Source of the DNA: Solobacterium sp.
Lineage (GTDB): Bacteria; Bacillota_I; Bacilli_A; Erysipelotrichales; Erysipelotrichaceae
Assembly (NCBI GenBank): GCA_017543005.1
Contig: JAFWEA010000384.1
Span: 1-6,554, forward strand
Direction of reading: 5' to 3'
Length of the DNA: 6,554 nt
Shown: positions 4,853 through 6,554 of the stretch, in pieces
Numbering within the stretch: the stretch's first letter is position 1
How the letters are laid out: each line of letters starts with the position of its first letter
The notes under the pieces: model-generated
The model's input: only the letters and a program-made list of their open reading frames with translations
Told to the model about the DNA's origin: nothing
The model's database searches: none
Translations under genes and position numbers: made by a program

Positions 4853-5806
4853 ATGAATACCGAAAGGAAAATACCGCTGATCCTGGACGGGGATCCCGGC
4901 CATGACGATGCCATTGCCTGGGTTCTGGCCGCCGCTGATCCGCGCTTCGACATCCGGGCCATCACGGCGGTGGCGGGCAACCAGACGCTGGCCAAGGTCG
5001 CCGAGAACTGCCGGAAGATTGCAGCCCTGCTGCACCTGGACATTGAGGTCGCAAAAGGCCGGGAAGTGCCGCTGATTGCCGATCTCATGACCGGCGGGGA
5101 CTATCATGGCGAAACCGGCCTGGACGGGGCCGACCTGCCCGCGCCGGAGCATCCCTTCAGTTCCCGCAGTGCTGTTGAGATGATGGCTGATGTCCTGCGG
5201 GAAAGCGAGGATCCGGTCATAATCGTCGCCACCGGCCCGCAGACCAACGTAGCTGCCCTGTTGCTGGCACATCCGGAGCTGAAGCCGAAAATCAGACTGG
5301 TCTCCATCATGGGCGGCGGCCTGCGCAACGGCAACTGGACCAGCACGGCCGAATTCAATATCCTCAATGACCCGGAAGCCGCCTGGATCCTGTTCCATGC
5401 CGGTGTGCCGGTGCTGATGTGCGGACTCGATGTGACCGAGCAGGCCATCATCTATCCGGAAGAATGGCAGAAGCTGCGCAGTCTGCACAACCGCGTGGCG
5501 GATACCGTGGCCGCCTGGCTTGATTTCTTCTCCATCAAGCTGAAGGAACTCGGCTGGGAAGGCGTCACCCTGCACGATCCCTGTGCCGTGCTGGCCCTGA
5601 GCCATCCGGAAATCTTCACGATCAAAGAATGCAATGTCGACGTGGTGCTGGACGGGGAATATACCCGCGGCCTGACCATGTGCACAAGGACCGCCAAAGA
5701 ACAGCCGGCCAGCTGCCGGGCCGTAACGGGCCTGGACCGGGAGAAGTTCGTGGCGCTGCTGATTGAGGCATGCCGCAGTTTCGGCGGCGGGGAGGTAACA
5801 GAATGA
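4853..5806 (+). CDS. inosine-uridine nucleoside hydrolase, RihA-like (pyrimidine-type ribonucleoside hydrolase)
   Basis: Enzymes of this family cleave the N-glycosidic bond of ribonucleosides to give ribose and a free base, in cytoplasmic salvage. The product is 317 residues, close to E. coli RihA (about 311). The calcium-binding motif DGDPGHDDAIAW occupies 12-23, with AVAGNQT at 39-45. The active-site region YHGETGLDG lies at 84-92 (His85), ATGPQTNVA at 126-134 and IMGGG at 152-156. AEFNILNDPEAA (166-177) and LHDPC (240-244, His241) complete the site, so all metal- and ribose-binding landmarks are present. From memory, segments such as DPGHDDAIA, AGNQT, HGE.GLDG and STGPQTNVA match RihA better than purine-specific relatives; a pyrimidine preference is inferred from that and not certain. 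Its TGA overlaps the ATG of the next hydrolase (ATGA), so the two are co-translated. It is transcribed divergently from rpmG-secE-nusG. Confidence 0.95.
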   Translation: MNTERKIPLILDGDPGHDDAIAWVLAAADPRFDIRAITAVAGNQTLAKVAENCRKIAALLHLDIEVAKGREVPLIADLMTGGDYHGETGLDGADLPAPEHPFSSRSAVEMMADVLRESEDPVIIVATGPQTNVAALLLAHPELKPKIRLVSIMGGGLRNGNWTSTAEFNILNDPEAAWILFHAGVPVLMCGLDVTEQAIIYPEEWQKLRSLHNRVADTVAAWLDFFSIKLKELGWEGVTLHDPCAVLALSHPEIFTIKECNVDVVLDGEYTRGLTMCTRTAKEQPASCRAVTGLDREKFVALLIEACRSFGGGEVTE

Positions 5807-6554
5807 AACGCCCTGTATGGATAGACACGGATGCCGGCATTGATGATGCAATGGCGCTCCTGCTGGCAACCCAGCTCAGTGATATCGATCTGGTCGGAGT
5901 GTCGGCCGTAGCCGGCAATGCGGTGCTGGCAAATACCTTCCGCAATGCCCGTGATGTCCTGGCCCTGGCCGGCCGCAGCGACATCCCTGTTTACAAGGGT
6001 GCCGAACAGCCCTGGATCGTACCGCTGGCCACCGCCCCGGACGCCCATGGCGAAGACGGCCTCGGCGGAGCAGTATTGAAGCCTTCCGCTGCCCCTGAGG
6101 AAACCGCAAAAGCCTGGGACAGCCTGTATCAGGCTGCCTGCCGTTATCCGCATGAACTGACGGTCGTAGCCATCGGTCCGTTGACCAACATCGCCACCGC
6201 CATCGTCAAGTATCCGGATCTGGCCGGCCTGCTGAAGGAAGTAGCCATCATGGGCGGTGCCATTGTCGGCGGCAACCGCACCCCGTGTGCCGAATTCAAC
6301 ATTCTCGCCGATCCGCACGCAGCCCAGTGTGTCTTCAAGTCCGGTATGCCGATTGCCATGTTCGGGATCGATGTCACCCACCAGATGTCTCTTTCCGAAG
6401 CGGAAATCGATGAAATCGCCAAAACCACCTCAGCCGGGGATCTGCTGCGCACGGCCAACGCCTACATCATCCCGCTGTATGAGCGCAACGGGCACGGCCG
6501 CCAGGTCTTCATGCACGATTCCTGCCCGGTCATGTACCTGCAGTATCCGGATCT
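5803..6554 (+). CDS. second nucleoside hydrolase family protein, 3' end outside the window
   Basis: The first 250 codons of a paralogous IU-nucleoside hydrolase are present; the rest (about 60 codons by family length) lies beyond the right edge. It begins MKRPVWIDTDAGIDDA, with the calcium-site motif at 8-15 carrying Ala instead of the usual Pro (DTDAG, not DTDPG). AVAGN lies at 35-39, AHGEDGLGG at 81-89 (His82), AIGPLTNIA at 123-131, and IMGGA at 149-153. AEFNILADPHAA is at 163-174, GIDVTHQ at 188-194, and MHDSC at 237-241, with Ser where the first copy has Pro. Metal-binding aspartates and both histidines remain, so it is probably active, but on a different nucleoside set from its neighbour. 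GGGGAGG (5789-5795) lies 7 bases before the ATG, which overlaps the previous stop codon. Confidence 0.93.
   Translation, partial: MKRPVWIDTDAGIDDAMALLLATQLSDIDLVGVSAVAGNAVLANTFRNARDVLALAGRSDIPVYKGAEQPWIVPLATAPDAHGEDGLGGAVLKPSAAPEETAKAWDSLYQAACRYPHELTVVAIGPLTNIATAIVKYPDLAGLLKEVAIMGGAIVGGNRTPCAEFNILADPHAAQCVFKSGMPIAMFGIDVTHQMSLSEAEIDEIAKTTSAGDLLRTANAYIIPLYERNGHGRQVFMHDSCPVMYLQYPD

Noticed and set aside
4820..5869. A 349-codon open frame on the minus strand opposite the first nucleoside hydrolase, and a 309-codon one at 5452-6381
   Set aside because: They are mirror frames of GC-rich genes with clear family motifs on the plus strand. They have no ribosome-binding site, no recognisable domain and low-complexity His/Gln/Gly-rich content.
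1..6554. Mobile elements, CRISPR arrays, toxin-antitoxin or phage defence genes, tRNA or rRNA genes
   Set aside because: No transposase, integrase, terminal repeats, regularly spaced repeats, cloverleaf or rRNA segment was seen. All gaps between genes are under 200 bases and are accounted for by promoters, leaders and terminators.

Overview
The window is a chromosomal housekeeping segment of a Gram-positive bacterium, most likely a GC-rich Firmicute. A placement near the Erysipelotrichia is a guess from protein style only. Supporting signs are strong AGGAGG ribosome-binding sites on nearly every gene, sigma-A type promoters, a short single-span SecE, a zinc-ribbon L33 and short hairpin-plus-T-tract terminators. 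Nine protein genes are present and no tRNA, rRNA, CRISPR or mobile element was seen.

Layout from left to right: (1) a plus-strand alpha/beta hydrolase of the lysophospholipase/monoacylglycerol lipase type (30-1028), converging on (2) the minus-strand rplK-rplA operon for ribosomal proteins L11 and L1 (2173-1068), with a shared bidirectional terminator at 1033-1059. (3) A divergent intergenic region (2174-2370) holds the rplK promoter, a structured mRNA leader that looks like an L1-binding autoregulatory site, and a candidate promoter with a palindrome for the next gene. (4) A plus-strand MATE-family multidrug exporter (2371-3744) converges on (5) the minus-strand rpmG-secE-nusG operon (4722-3792), again sharing a bidirectional terminator (3752-3774). 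(6) A second divergent promoter region (4741-4852) contains two dyads. (7) Two tandem plus-strand inosine/uridine-type nucleoside hydrolases follow, with ATGA-coupled stop and start; the second runs off the right edge.

The usual bacterial order rpmG-secE-nusG-rplK-rplA-rplJ-rplL is recognisable but broken. A transporter on the opposite strand separates nusG from rplK, and a lipase-like gene stands where rplJ would be expected. As a result rplK-rplA has its own promoter, leader and terminator. The two ribosomal/transcription operons serve protein synthesis, secretion and transcription elongation. The flanking plus-strand genes serve lipid-ester hydrolysis, drug or metabolite export and nucleoside salvage, and have no obvious functional link to them.

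No novel defence or mobile system was found. The most interesting content is regulatory: the rplK leader, with three hairpins of which two compete, and the palindromes placed inside both divergent promoter regions.
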